64,000 nucleotides of DNA from Antitrichia curtipendula (taxonomy: Eukaryota > Streptophyta > Bryopsida > Hypnales > Leucodontaceae): contig OX579636.1 of the NCBI GenBank assembly GCA_951230915.1, positions 3,797,001 through 3,861,000 on the forward strand. The letters run 5' to 3'. The notes beneath the pieces were generated by a model. It saw only the letters and a program-made list of their open reading frames with translations. It made no database searches and was not told the DNA's origin. Position 1 is the stretch's first letter; the number at the start of each line of letters is the position of its first letter. Below are positions 1 through 11,359 of this stretch, piece by piece. Made by a program: the position numbers and the translations under genes.

Positions 1-709
1 TCTTCCTATTTCTCCTACCCTAAACTGGAGTGTCCAACACTAACATGGAGGAAACAAATTTTCTTGCATCTAAAATAATCAACTAGCAATGCATTACAAT
101 ATCAACGTTATTCATACTACATCATAGTCACTATTTCGAACATGAACTTTACATACTACTTCATTCTGTTCTCCAAGCTCTTATATTCTATGAGACTTCA
201 AAGGCTCTTCTTGACAAGGTTTAAGTTTACTTCATTACTAACTAACGGCTTCTTCTGTCTACTATTGATATCATCATCAAACACAAGATTCTTAAGTTGT
301 TTCCAAATATATAATTATAATTGCAAACATGTCGTGGATCATCATCTCTTGTCAATGTCCATTGTTACATTGCTAATATGGTTTCACACAGATCAATACA
401 TCATTTGTATTATAATCCATTCATTATTGGTAATATGCTAATTGATGCCATGTAATACAACGTCGCCTTACTTGCCTCCATTTCAGATGTACTTCATATA
501 CCTTTTTTTATATCAAATCTTCATTTGATATGTAATAATAAGCCCTTAGCTCATCCATCCAAATTCAAATTTTAGTGCATCCATGAAAAGTTATTTTTCA
601 TTTGAAATGACCTTTATATTCACAACCCTTGCACTTCCAAAGATCAGTGCTTGCCTCTTCTTGCTTCTTAGTATTGCTGCTTGCTCGCTTATATCTTTAA
701 TGCTTTACT
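1..709. other. AT-rich sequence, no gene seen
   Basis: AT-rich sequence at the window edge. One 99-codon frame (142-441, +) has no recognisable domain and a low-complexity, hydrophobic composition typical of a chance frame in AT-rich DNA. This stretch may belong to the 5' part of the Mutator-like element that follows, but I found no terminal repeat. Confidence 0.5.
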
Positions 710-3700
710 ATGGCTAGTATTATCACTAGAAGTCATGAAGTCCCATTTGTTTTACCATTAGGTAGTCAAGGTTATGTACATGTGCCCGTCCATCTCTTTC
801 ATGTCTGCTTTGAATTCACTCCTTCTTCTATCGTCATAGAAGAAGAAGTCCAAGGTGACTATGGTATTTTTAAAGAATCTATCTTACAATCAAGACGTAG
901 TGATGAGGAAGGATTCTACTAGCTTCTTCCTGCATGACGCTATAGAGTTTACAGTCTCTTGTCTGAGTTCATGCCAGCTTTGACTAAAATACAAACACCC
1001 ATTTCTCATTAGTCCAATGTTGAGCGCCCATTATTACAATCAGTAAAAGTGGAGTCTCTAGGTAGTGGATGTTTCGAAAATAATAGTTTATTCAATGTCA
1101 ATAATGTCAAATGTGAGTTTCTAGAACCAGTCATAGAATTATGTAGCGATTCTGAAGGCGAGATGCCGATGAAAGTTTGTCAACCTTCCTCTTCAAATGT
1201 TGTTTTGCCATCCACAATGGATTCATCCATTCCTACTAGTACCTTCCACACTATCCTTAGTAGTCCTACATCGTCTGGATTTTTTCATCCTCTTCTCCCT
1301 CCCAATCATTACAATTCTCTAAGTGTATTGCAACGCCTTTGCAAACTGTCTTCTGTATCCGAAGCACGGAATGAACTTGCCCAGATTGATTTTAATACCA
1401 TTGAATATCAAAAGGTTCAATTTCTCTCAGCTAGATTTAGTAGGAACGTTATCTTTGAGTTGCCGCCATAACGTGCATCTATATGTAGAGCTAGAGGCAT
1501 GGAAGGCATGGATAAGCGATATGACGGTCATACATGGTGCCACACCATGACATCTAACATCCATAGTGACCTAGGTTTAAAGTTCAGAAAGTCACTTTGT
1601 ATTGGGCATTTCATTTGTGAGAATCCAAGATGTGAATATCGCACGCGAGTTTCAAAAAATAACAAAACTAAATAGATTGGGACAACAAAAAATCCTTTCA
1701 ACCTCGGTCGGATTCCTCCAACAAACTCTATTGTACTCTATAAAGTTTGTAGACAATCTCCTACTTGCTTCAATCTATGTAACTCAAGAATTTATTACGT
1801 ATTCAAAACTAGAGATTTGTCACGTGCGTGCATCCACTTAGACATCCATTTGCATCATGTTGCTGATGGCCAATGTAGAGAGTCTTTTGAAGCAATTACC
1901 AGATTGATCGCTCATGAAGTGACTAGAATCCCAACTACCAAAACTTCTGCCATTACCATGGCGGCAAGCAAGGAGTTCCTCGACACATTCCTTATTCACA
2001 ATGGATTCGGACCAAAGGAGATGCTCCATAGCGATGCGTTAGCGAATGTCATGGATAAGTTTCAGCTCCTTAGCTTGCCCAATGTACATAACATGATATC
2101 TTCTTTTTGGAGCAACAACAAAAGTGGTGGCGAGATTGATCGAATTATTGACATGAAGGGACATGCCAAAATGAAATATATCCATGATAGTGTATTCCCA
2201 GGACAAGAACAAGAGAAGGTCTATTTGTTCAAAATGCTTGTGAATGGACCTGGAAGTGGAGTCGATCTTGTACAACGAATGCAATTAGGCGGTGACCTCG
2301 AGAACTACTTTATCATGTTTGATCATGTGAAGAAGGTGAAATTTTGGACAACTATTACTTGTCATGTCTGTGACTCCACTTATTGCAAAGTCATGACCAT
2401 TGTTGTTTGTGATATGCAAACTGAGGGTATCAAAGGCCAAATCATTTTAGGCGTTGTCTGAATAAGGTTATGGTACAAAATAGGGGGTCAATCCCAACCT
2501 TCAAGGGATTTATGTTTGATAGTACTCAAGCCAACTTTAATGTAGTTTGCATTGTGTATGGGTCGAGGGATCCATCTATTCTAATGATAGACCGTGAAAG
2601 GACTTTCTTGTTCCAATGGGCAACAAGCCTACACAAGCACACAGAAAAGCTAACCGCCAAATAATTCCAAAACCAACATATCCGACTCTATAGGCAGTTC
2701 AAAGATGCAACATTGATGTCTGAGGCAGACAAGATGTATCTTGAAATTAGAGCTTGGTGGTACTTTTCTGGAGCTACATCAGAACCGGCAATTCATGAAC
2801 TTGAAGATTGGCTTGCATTTTGGCACTTCCAATATTGTTAATGGGGTGGATTCATGGAAACGGTATGATCTTTACTTTACTCTCTGTTATTTTAGTTTTT
2901 TATGCTAACCCACAAACTGTTTGAATATGGACTTCATTTATCATCTTTGTAGAAATTGACAACAAAGGAATTAGCAGACATTCCAACATGTAACCTGGCA
3001 GGAACAATGCACAACAAATGGATGCAAGCTTCTAGCAAACGCGGATCTAACTTGTTCGTTGGCACGTCTGATGACTGGGTTCGAGCCTTCATGTAGATGA
3101 TCAACTATAGAACTTATCTTTGTAGAGGCCCTTATGAGAAAGGCCCTTCTAAAGAAGATTTGAAGTTGAAGAAAGCTATGGCATCTGAAGATGGAAAAAA
3201 AATTGCAGACGCACTCAATGACATGCCTGGAGCGGAAGACATCTACACTCAAATTCCACACTTGGAAGGGGAAAAGGTATTCGGGTCCAACAAAAGAAAA
3301 TTGGATTTTCTGATCAATTCCGAAGGTGATTCTCATCGCCCTGACATGGTTAACTTCTCTCATCCTCGGGTTCAAACTAGATCAACCATTGCTAGAGTGC
3401 AACTAGAGACTGTAGTTGAAGAGTTTAACACGGTCATGCCTATATTCAATCTGTGGTGGAACCAATTGTGATACATCGGAATGGCATATAGCGAGAATTT
3501 CACACAAGTCAACGAAACAATGTCATGCCATTCAGAAGTATACACATGCCAATTGATTGGCAGGCATGGTAAACCCACTACTGCCCCTACTTACAAAGGA
3601 CAAAAGCGTAAATATAAGGGTACGGTTGTTTAGACCAAGGATTTTTGGTTTTGTGTTGCTCAAATTGCACGATGTGTCATGGGACCTAAGCGTTCCCATG

Positions 3701-4290
3701 TTCTTACTAGACCCAAGATCCCTGAGGTCTGGCCTGTTCTCACAGATACCAACCTTACCCGTACTGAAATCATAGAGCTTAAAGAAGTTGGCTTTCACTT
3801 GCAGTCTAGTATGCCAATGTCACCACGACGTCTATTCACCTCAAATAGGATATTTGAGCTTATGCTGTAGATTCATCTTCGACAAGCACATGCTGAAAGA
3901 ATTCCCTCCATTCAGAATGGCAAGCAAGTTCGGTAGAGCAGTAAGGCGCCTATTGAAAATCACTGCAATCAGTGGGAAAGTGCAAGGAATGTTACCGCAA
4001 GTATAACTGGGGTGAACTTCCTTCCTTACCCAGGACTTGGTGCTATTATTACACTTTTGTTCCGAATGGAGCCTAACCAAAAGGTTTATAGCATTACAAT
4101 TTGTAATTTTTCATCTTGTATTTGTCCCTATTATAGAAGTATGAATGGATCTCCATGGAAAGCGTGGCATATACATAAACTGCAAACATCTTTATTACAT
4201 CTTTTATTACTTCTGCAAACTAGATTATAAGATAGATACTTTCATCCATGCTCCTACCCTTAGTTTGGATGAAGTTAAGTAAGTGCTTCT
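710..4290 (+). pseudogene. Decayed Mutator-like (MULE) transposase with SWIM zinc finger
   Basis: One reading frame can be followed from 710 to 2461 through in-frame stops at 920, 935, 1010, 1469 and 1673, ending at 2459. After a frameshift the frame resumes at about 2470 and runs through stops at 2662 and near 2840. It then crosses a likely intron (donor GTATGA near 2865, acceptor TTTGTAG near 2952) and continues through 3094 and 3469 to about 3868. A last part at 4012-4290 carries a CxC...CxH pattern (CIC near 4115, CKH at 4181-4189) that fits a SWIM zinc finger. The middle has two Asp-centred segments (FDHVKKV near 2320 and FKGFMFDS near 2505) and a later Trp/Glu-rich segment, as in a DDE catalytic core. 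DDE core plus C-terminal SWIM is the Mutator/FAR1-like arrangement; the exact family is inferred. At least eight stops and two frameshifts mean it cannot make a full protein. Confidence 0.7.
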
Positions 4291-5137
4291 TGGTGATGGA
4301 ATCATCAAGACATGCCAGTGAGCAAGGTTAATTGACAAATATTAGCATGATATGAAGTAGATATATGATACCAATATATTATCTTCAAAATCTCCAAATT
4401 CAAATAGCAAAATTTTATATTTATATTTTAATATGTATTTCCTTCTGCAATGAAAGGATATTTTTTTTAAGTTTACAATGTTCCACATCTTATAATATTT
4501 TCATTACATTTGTCTTCATCTCATCCTTTGATATGATTCTAAATTATTTGTACTTTCACTTGATCACCCACCTTGGAAAAACCTCTTAGAACATGATTTA
4601 AATTTCAAAACATCCAATAGCATCAACTTTCTAGGCTTTAGATCTAAAATCCACGGTCATAGGTTTCGTGGTAATAGGTCAAAATTTTCTAAATATAATA
4701 AATTTCGTTGAAAAAATAATAATCTTTTAATTTTTAAACAAAAAAAATTTAGAAATTACATCATACACTAAATTTCTAGGCTTTAGGCTCACACAATCCC
4801 CGCTCACCGTTCTTAGGCTCACACTTACATGCTCACATGCTAGCGTCATTGGGTGAAATTTATAGATTTAAAAAAAAATTATTCTTCATTTGATAGAAAA
4901 CTTTTTATTTTGTTCTCTTTTTTTTCAAGATTTACAGTAATTTCAAATCATCACAAGATAATTCAAAAAAATTTGTAATATACAGAAGATATATTATTTC
5001 ATTTCTAAATTTTAAAAGTTAAAAAATATTGAAATAACAATACAATGGTGTATGTCATGCCATATTTTAGTGAATAATTTGTTTTATGAGAGCCAAATAT
5101 GATACTTTATATGTAGTTTGCTTCACACCTTTAAGGG
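4291..5137. other. AT-rich non-coding stretch
   Basis: AT-rich sequence with poly-A and poly-T runs. Short frames here have no recognisable content. I see no RNA gene or clear repeat boundary until the TTAA-bounded element that begins at 5138. Confidence 0.5.
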
Positions 5138-6069
5138 TTAACTTCTAAAGGTCAGAGACTATGTTTTCTCCAAAAATGCTCCAAAACTATCATTTCTAGT
5201 ACAAGTACCAAATTTTTGAAAAAAAGACATGTTTGGATAAATGTAACCATAGGAACTTATATAAGGCTAGTTCGAGAAGATGTGGAAAAAAATTCAGAAA
5301 TTTCCACTGTGTGGATTGCAAGATATTAGCATTTGAATTGATAAAAACCCTTTTTTTGTCCCTGCAAAAAATCGGGCAGCTACACTTCACAAGGTCACAT
5401 TTGTATGAAAAAATGTCAAAATTTGTGGTTACTCTTTGGATTCTTCTTCAAGGCAAGTTGGCTACATGCATGAAAATTTTCAGATCATTTGGAATTATAC
5501 AACATACAGGAAAAAAATAGTAAACAAAAAGAAATAAAGAATGATTCAAAATACTAAATTGTTAACCATTAATTTATGGAATTGAAAAGTGCCAATTTCA
5601 GTAGTTGTAATATTGTAATAAACAATTTACACCTAATGTTTTTATTTTCTTTCAAAAAATTGAAAATTGAATTAAATAAAGGATTTCAAAATTTATTTTA
5701 GAATAGAGAATTCATAACTACTTGCAAACTAAAACTCCTCATTTTTTTCATCTCATTAATCAAAATGGAATAATTCAAAGCTTTCTACATATAAAGAAAT
5801 CTAAAGACCCAATTTCAAATTTTTATTTTTGAAAAAAGTGATTTTGAAAGAATTTTTTTAGTTGCTTGCCGACCAATGAAAATTACACATCCCACAATAA
5901 CTTTTTAACCATGTAGTCAAAAGTTATAAACATTGTTGGTTTCTTAAACCTACTCCTCGGGCACATATTGTGTGAAAATTTCAAAGGAAAAAAATAAAAA
6001 ATTTGTTTGTAGTGAGCTTCCTCAAATTGCCATGTTGCCAAAAATGGTGTTTGGTCCTTTAGGGATTAA
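5138..6069 (+). mobile_element. TTAA-bounded non-autonomous element, family C, copy 1
   Basis: The left end is TTAA followed by CTTCTAAAGGTCAG and the right end is TGGTCCTTTAGGGATTAA, giving imperfect inverted ends flanked by TTAA on both sides. Length is about 932 bp. The interior matches four other stretches of the window (33506-34440, 34499-35292, 43600-43966 and the interrupted copy at 62287-63666), for example in the shared block with ATGTAGTCAAAAGTTAT. A 95-codon frame at 5233-5520 is shared in part with two other copies. No transposase is present, so it would need enzyme supplied in trans. The TTAA flanks suggest a piggyBac-like mechanism; this is an inference. Confidence 0.7.
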
Positions 6070-6334
6070 TAGGAGTTGGGCCCCTAAAATTGTCGCAATG
6101 ATGCAACATACTAATCATTCTACATTACACTTTAATAACACCACTAAAATCAAAACACCCTAAACCATCAAAATAAACAACTCAACATAGTTAAAATGAC
6201 CTTTTTTTAGGAAAATATTTTTTTTTTAAATTAGCAATTAAAAATCATAAATTGTTTAAAAATATATATAGTTTTAGAATAAGACATGTAATTACTACAA
6301 ATTTTCAAAGTAGAACTCTTTGGGCCACTAAAAC

Positions 6335-6840
6335 TGTCACATAGCTTTGTCATTAATATTGAAATCTAAAGGATCACCACGCAATCAATCACAATTACTT
6401 ATAGGATCAATTTAATTGTACTTTCACTTTGAATAGAAATGTACTTGTCAAGAATGCCCATACACGGACAGTTTTGGATGTTTTTACCTTATATAAACAT
6501 CAACTAGAGTTTCAATCATTTGACATAGCGTCAAAACATGATAATGAGCCATTACTATACCATTGCAATGCCATCACTATAACGTCACTATGGGTTTAAA
6601 GTTAAAACCATCACATAGCTTGGTCATTAATTAATACCAAAATCTAAAGAATCAACATTCAATCAACCAAACACAATTAATTAAGTACGGGAATGGTAAA
6701 ATTGTACTTTTGAGGATCCTTTCAACAAAAGTGTACTTGTCAAGAATGCCTATACAAAGACAATTTTGGATGTTTTCACCTTATATAAATATCAACAAGA
6801 GATTCAAATCATTTGATATAGCGTCAAAACATCACAATGT
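6335..6840. repeat. Diverged tandem duplication, about 270-bp period
   Basis: Two copies lie head to tail, about 6335-6540 and 6607-6838. Shared landmarks are TCACATAGCTT, GTACTTGTCAAGAATGCC, TTTTGGATGTTTT, CCTTATATAAA and ATAGCGTCAAAACAT, in the same order. The copies differ by substitutions and small indels, so the duplication is old. No coding potential was seen. TATATAAA occurs in both copies but no gene follows. Confidence 0.7.
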
Positions 6841-7469
6841 CATCACTACAACATCACTCCGGGTTTGAGTTGTTTGACAATGTCTCGTTATAGGTTTGAT
6901 ATAAAAAACATGAAGCTCTTAATGCACGTACTACCTTAGTCATCTTCTTGTTCAACCTAAGGTAGAAGGCTCTAAAATGGAACGGGCATTAAGAACGGAC
7001 CCTATAAATGGTTGTAAAATGGACATGAATTGGTTCTAAAATTGATATGTATAGTCATTGAATGAATCAAGGAGAAAAGCATTATCAATTGCAAGTGAAC
7101 TGTTTACAGAAGACCTAGGGTCATAAATAGGGACCAATGACCTAACTTGTTTGAAAATTCATAAATAATTCAAAAATGCTTGGAAAAAACCCGAAACCAC
7201 TTGGGTTAGATTCCTCATCTATTTCTCTTTGTTTGAAAAATGAGCTAAAATGATTCCCGTCCAATGAAATACACGAAAAAGGCAGACCAGCCCTTAGATG
7301 TGCCATTTCTGAGCCTCCTACCTTACATCAATGCATCCAAGGAGCAACACTGCTCACTTTGTTTGAATGTCAAACAATTGGGTTTTTTTTCTGGCGATTT
7401 GGTGCAAAATTTGCACCAAATTTCACGTCCTGGCACCACGCCTATAGGAAAAAAATGGTACTAAAAAGG
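6841..7469. other. Non-coding AT-rich stretch
   Basis: No recognisable gene or RNA. A 66-codon frame at 7264-7464 (+) has no known motif. The stretch separates the tandem duplication from the dispersed repeat at 7480. Confidence 0.45.
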
Positions 7470-7479
7470 TGGAAAATCG

Positions 7480-7675
7480 CCAGAAAACTTCAAATAAAAT
7501 AAATAAATTGGATGAAATCGCCAAATTATGGATGAAAATTGAATTATGGATATGTGATATTCAGGCTAATATGATGTTATTTTTTCTATCCAATATATGG
7601 ATGAATGTTGAAATTTGGAGCACCACTATAACAACATTCAATATCGCCACTTTGGCACTTCATTAAAAAAATGAA
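7480..7675 (+). repeat. Dispersed repeat G, copy 1
   Basis: This block is repeated at 8770-8975 in the same orientation. Shared landmarks include GGATGAAAT, GCCAAATT, TATCCAATATATGGATGAATG and CACTTTGGCAC. A short piece of its right end (TTTGGCACTTCAT followed by A-runs) recurs near 9488. Probably a non-autonomous transposon fragment; class unknown. Confidence 0.65.
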
Positions 7676-7739
7676 AAAAAAAACACCTTGATGTCAAGGG
7701 CTTTCAAATTCAACGTGCTTTCATATTTCCAAAATAAAT

Positions 7740-8345
7740 AAATAAATAAAAACAGGAACACAATCATTGAACTCTCACACTTGCCACTCGCCAGTGCTCC
7801 TTCCTGCCTTGGAAGAATATTCTCCTTGAACAGTAAATTTGAAAAACTCCAGAATCTGACCAAGTCCAGCGGTCCGACCGACACCAGATCAGCAACTGAA
7901 AAGCAACTAACAAGCAGCAGTCTTTTTTTTGTGTGTGTGGGTCTTAAGCTTACTTCTGGGGTGGGCGAGGAGAAAATGGATACAGTCATCCGTTATTAAC
8001 TCATACACATATACGTTAATCAATAAAATAATATCGATAATAGCAAGCAAGTTTCATCAACAGTATTGAGGAATCTGAAGATTGGCGTTTCTAGAAGCAT
8101 ACTGTACCATTAAATAAGATTTTTCAGTTCAAATGTCACCAACTTTTTGAAATGGCAAGATGTGAAGGTGGAAGCAGCAAAGGAAGCAGCACGGTCAGGG
8201 TTTAGGGTTTTCCAATAGGAAGCCTCCTTCGGAGCTGCCCAACAGGATCTCCCCCGCCATTCGGAAGGTGAAAAGGGTATCTCAGTCAAGCTGTCCCGCA
8301 CGTGCGCCACCCCAATTTTTGTACGGCAGGAACAAAATTCACTAA
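7740..8345. other. GC-richer island with uncharacterised frames
   Basis: This segment is visibly richer in G and C than its surroundings and has two overlapping frames: 7781-7999 (+, 72 codons) and 8110-8310 (-, 66 codons, with Pro, Trp and charged residues unlike chance AT-rich frames). I do not recognise either product. It could be a captured gene fragment, a decayed exon or a promoter region. An AATA microsatellite lies at about 7735-7750 and a telomere-box-like AGGGTTTAGGGTTTT near 8200, which is common in plant promoters. Confidence 0.3.
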
Positions 8346-8769
8346 ACCCTAAAACCAGTATGATCCCTACCCAACTATCAAATTGTACTCGGAGTATCGT
8401 TTTGTTGTGTCCCTTTTAAATACAGTGTTTAGGCTTATGTCGATAAGTCAATGACTTTTTAAAAAGAATCTTATATGACAATCTTGGAATGAAACTATTT
8501 TTAAGGTATTTTAGCACTTGGTGTTAAAGAGTGTTGCTACTGAGAGTTGTAGGAATGGTGTAGACCTACATTTGGACCAGATTCAAATTGCAAACATCAC
8601 CCCTGATATTGGCATACCTTTATTAAGTTATATGCTCATTACAATTTCACTGCAAATTAGTGACACTATAATTCTATTTAAAAAAAAATGAGTGACACTA
8701 CTAGGGCTTGGGGGAGGGGGGGGGAGCTTACTAGTGCTAGATTGCACCAAAAAAAATGAATTTGGCTAA

Positions 8770-8975
8770 AAAATGGCAAAAAATTGTGAAGCTTTTTGCC
8801 ATAATACTTCAAATTTAAGAAAAAACCTGGATGAAATTGCCAAATTGTGGATGAAAATAGAGTTAGAAATATGTGATATATACAAATGTGATATTTTCTA
8901 TCCAATATATGGATGAATGCTAAAATTTGGAGTACTACCATAACATTTAAAATTGTCACTTTGGCACCCTGGATA
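8770..8975 (+). repeat. Dispersed repeat G, copy 2
   Basis: Second copy of the block at 7480-7675, same orientation, with the TATCCAATATATGGATGAATG core near 8897 and CACTTTGGCAC near its right end. A poly-G tract with (G)9 lies just upstream at about 8710. Non-coding. Confidence 0.65.
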
Positions 8976-9734
8976 CCGCAACTCTCATATTATATGGCCT
9001 TGATTATAATCACTAGTAATTCATTTTAGTCCAATCTCAAAAGATTTAATTTTTTTGAATGTAGAAAATTCTTGTAGCCCTTTTAACAAGGAATCCACAA
9101 ATGTAATAATATATGAAATGAATATTTATTGAGGACAATAATAGCATTTAAAACCTAATTATATTAATTTTGTAATACATGTATCATGGGACAAGCTACC
9201 CAAGTTTTTGGATTTTTTAATAAAAATTTAATTTTAATTGGAGGGAACTTCTTGTACATAATTTTAAAACTATACTTAGGTGTTTCAATTCTTTATAGAT
9301 ATTGTGAGGTTTTTTTTCCTAATATGTATGCAATCCAACATTTTTTACATTTTTTTATTTTTAAAATTTGGTCTTCACCCAACTTTTTGGTCTTTTTAAA
9401 TTGATATAATTTTTCCAAAATTCGTCCTCTAAGCCATTTTAATGCCGATGACCTGTGTATATAATACAAGAGTTGCATACCCGGGTTTGGCACTTCATAA
9501 AAAATGAAAAAAAAAGCCTTGAACATTGCACTTTTATTTTTAAAGAAAATTTGTAATACTAATATTTTATTTAAAAAATAAATTGGGACAAAAATTGATA
9601 AATATTATTGGGTGATAATTAAGGTTGTTCACTGTTTTTAACCCCCAATACTATTTTCCAACTTATGTGTAAATAGTGTAGGGGCACTTAATTCCCGCCA
9701 TCAAACTCAAGCCCTTCCTTGGGAAACTCTAAAA
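8976..9734. other. AT-rich stretch, no gene seen
   Basis: No recognisable coding or RNA feature. Two overlapping chance frames (9186-9404 + and 9293-9526 -) are dominated by Phe, Leu and Lys codons expected from T- and A-runs. Confidence 0.45.
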
Positions 9735-10030
9735 TTAGATGTTTTGGGAGGGGGTCTGGAGGGTTGTTTCGGGCCTATTCCCGACGCGGTTCCCTCGGCA
9801 GTAAAAAAATGGCCACTGTCAAAAAAAAATTTAAAAATAAAAAAAATCTTAAAATCTTAAAATGAAAAAACAAGATGAAGAAGAAATTATTATTTTTGTG
9901 AAAAAAAATATTTTTTTATATGATGTGGTAGTCCCTTTGCCACGTCACGCAGTTGTTGCGGCGCAATTCTAGACAATTTCAGAGTCTGTAAACCTTGGGG
10001 AACTTGCAACCCTCGACAAGGGCTAAAAAA
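9735..10030 (+). repeat. Dispersed repeat F, copy 1
   Basis: This segment resembles 18836-19100 in the opposite orientation. Shared pieces are TAGATGTTTTGGGAG with GGAGGGTTGTTTCGGG against the reverse complement of ACCCTCCAATGCCTCC, and GTTGCAAGTTCCCC against GCTGCGAGTTCCCG. The middle is A-rich in this copy and T-rich in the other, as expected for inverted copies. Likely a MITE-type element; ends not resolved. Confidence 0.55.
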
Positions 10031-10740
10031 CATGTAATGTTTTTGACTCCCGCCATAAATTTTTTTACTGTAGAGCTAAAATAGTATTAGAATGGGTAAA
10101 TAATGTTCTAACACTAACCTTGCAAATCACAATTAGTGTTATTGTTGACAATTAGTATAGCCAACACTATTTACCAATTTTAGTATAGTGACACTATAAT
10201 TCTAATTTTTTAATAAAAAGTGGCACTAAAATTCTAGTTTTAACAGAAATTAGTGTAAAAAACACATCTTTCACTAATTGAGAATGGTGTGGCTTTTAAT
10301 AACAGAATTGTTAAGAAACATAATATATTAATATTCTCTCCACTATGATTCACTCTAGTTGATTGTACTTACCAAGATAACTAGGGATTAGATTAGTATT
10401 TGTAGGACCAACAATAGAGGAGGAGAAACTATCTTGTATACTTTCTCTCTTTGATAAATACTTTCAAATCTACTTTTGAATATACTTACTTTCTTCTTCT
10501 TGCATACTTTGGTTTTGTAACATTTTGTAGTTTTGTTTTGTTTTCTATTCTCAACAAGTTATGAGCACGCTATTTGATGACTTATTGACACGCACGTTGT
10601 ACCATTTGTCTTGAGTTTCTTATGTTTCTCGTATTTTCTACAGAATCATATTCCCAAAGTTCCATGAGTGGTAAGCAGTCCGTGAAAAGTTAAAAGCACC
10701 CAACTGACCCAAAAATTCTATGTAAGAAACGAACTCCCAC
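10031..10740. other. Intergenic AT-rich stretch upstream of the FSP1-like gene
   Basis: No gene seen. The piece near 10186 (AGTGACACTATAATTCTA) repeats one near 8660, suggesting another small dispersed repeat. The last 100 bp lead into the TATA box of the next gene. Confidence 0.45.
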
Positions 10741-10746
10741 TTTCCC

Positions 10747-10753
10747 TATAAAT
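10747..10753 (+). promoter_or_regulatory. Probable TATA box of the FSP1-like gene
   Basis: TATAAAT in the context CCCTATAAATTG. About 30-50 bp downstream the base composition changes to C/T-rich, with CTCACTCGCTCG-type sequence typical of a plant 5' leader. This would give a 5' untranslated region of about 600 bp before the ATG at 11360. Confidence 0.5.
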
Positions 10754-10779
10754 TGTAGACCAAGTTTCTCATTTCCAAA

Positions 10780-11359
10780 CCAGAAGCCTTTCGTCTCACT
10801 CGCTCGTTGTCTCGGTACCCTCCCTCGCTCGCTCCCGAGGGACTGCCAGTCTCACACAAATTCAAATCTTGTAAGCTTTCCATAATCTTGCAGTCTCCGC
10901 TCTCGCAGCTCCTCGATCGCATACTCGGAGCCTCTGAATTGAATTCCCTTTCCGTTCAGTCCTTTTACTTCGTTTCAGAAAGCTCTGAGATGCTCAAGTT
11001 CGGCAACTTCTCCTTCTCCCTCTTCATTTCCAACATTCTCAGCTTCTTTTTCGGGTAGGCAGCTCCGGACGCAACTCCTTTCGATCCTTGTGTGCAGATT
11101 GATTTCATGGTTGGATTGTTGTAGAAGCATCATCAGATTTTTCAGAACGTGAATGTAATTATTTACATTGTTAATTTGGGATGGGGTTTTGTAGTTCGCT
11201 GCAGGTGGAATTTATTAGTAGTTGCGTCGTGCGCGCGTTTTTAGTCTTTTAGTTTCGATTTGTACGATTTGGGATGTGAGGAGAGGTTTGCGGTGCTTTT
11301 GTTTTGGTTGCTTAATTGTGAGGTTGAATGGATAATGCAGGAGTCGAGGAGAGGAGACC
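10780..11359 (+). other. 5' untranslated region with a likely leader intron
   Basis: The C/T-rich leader runs from about 10780. A possible intron lies between the donor at 11055 (CGG/GTAGGC) and the acceptor ending at 11340 (GATAATGCAG), leaving GAGTCGAGGAGAGGAGACC just before the ATG. The intron is inferred from the splice signals only. Confidence 0.4.
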
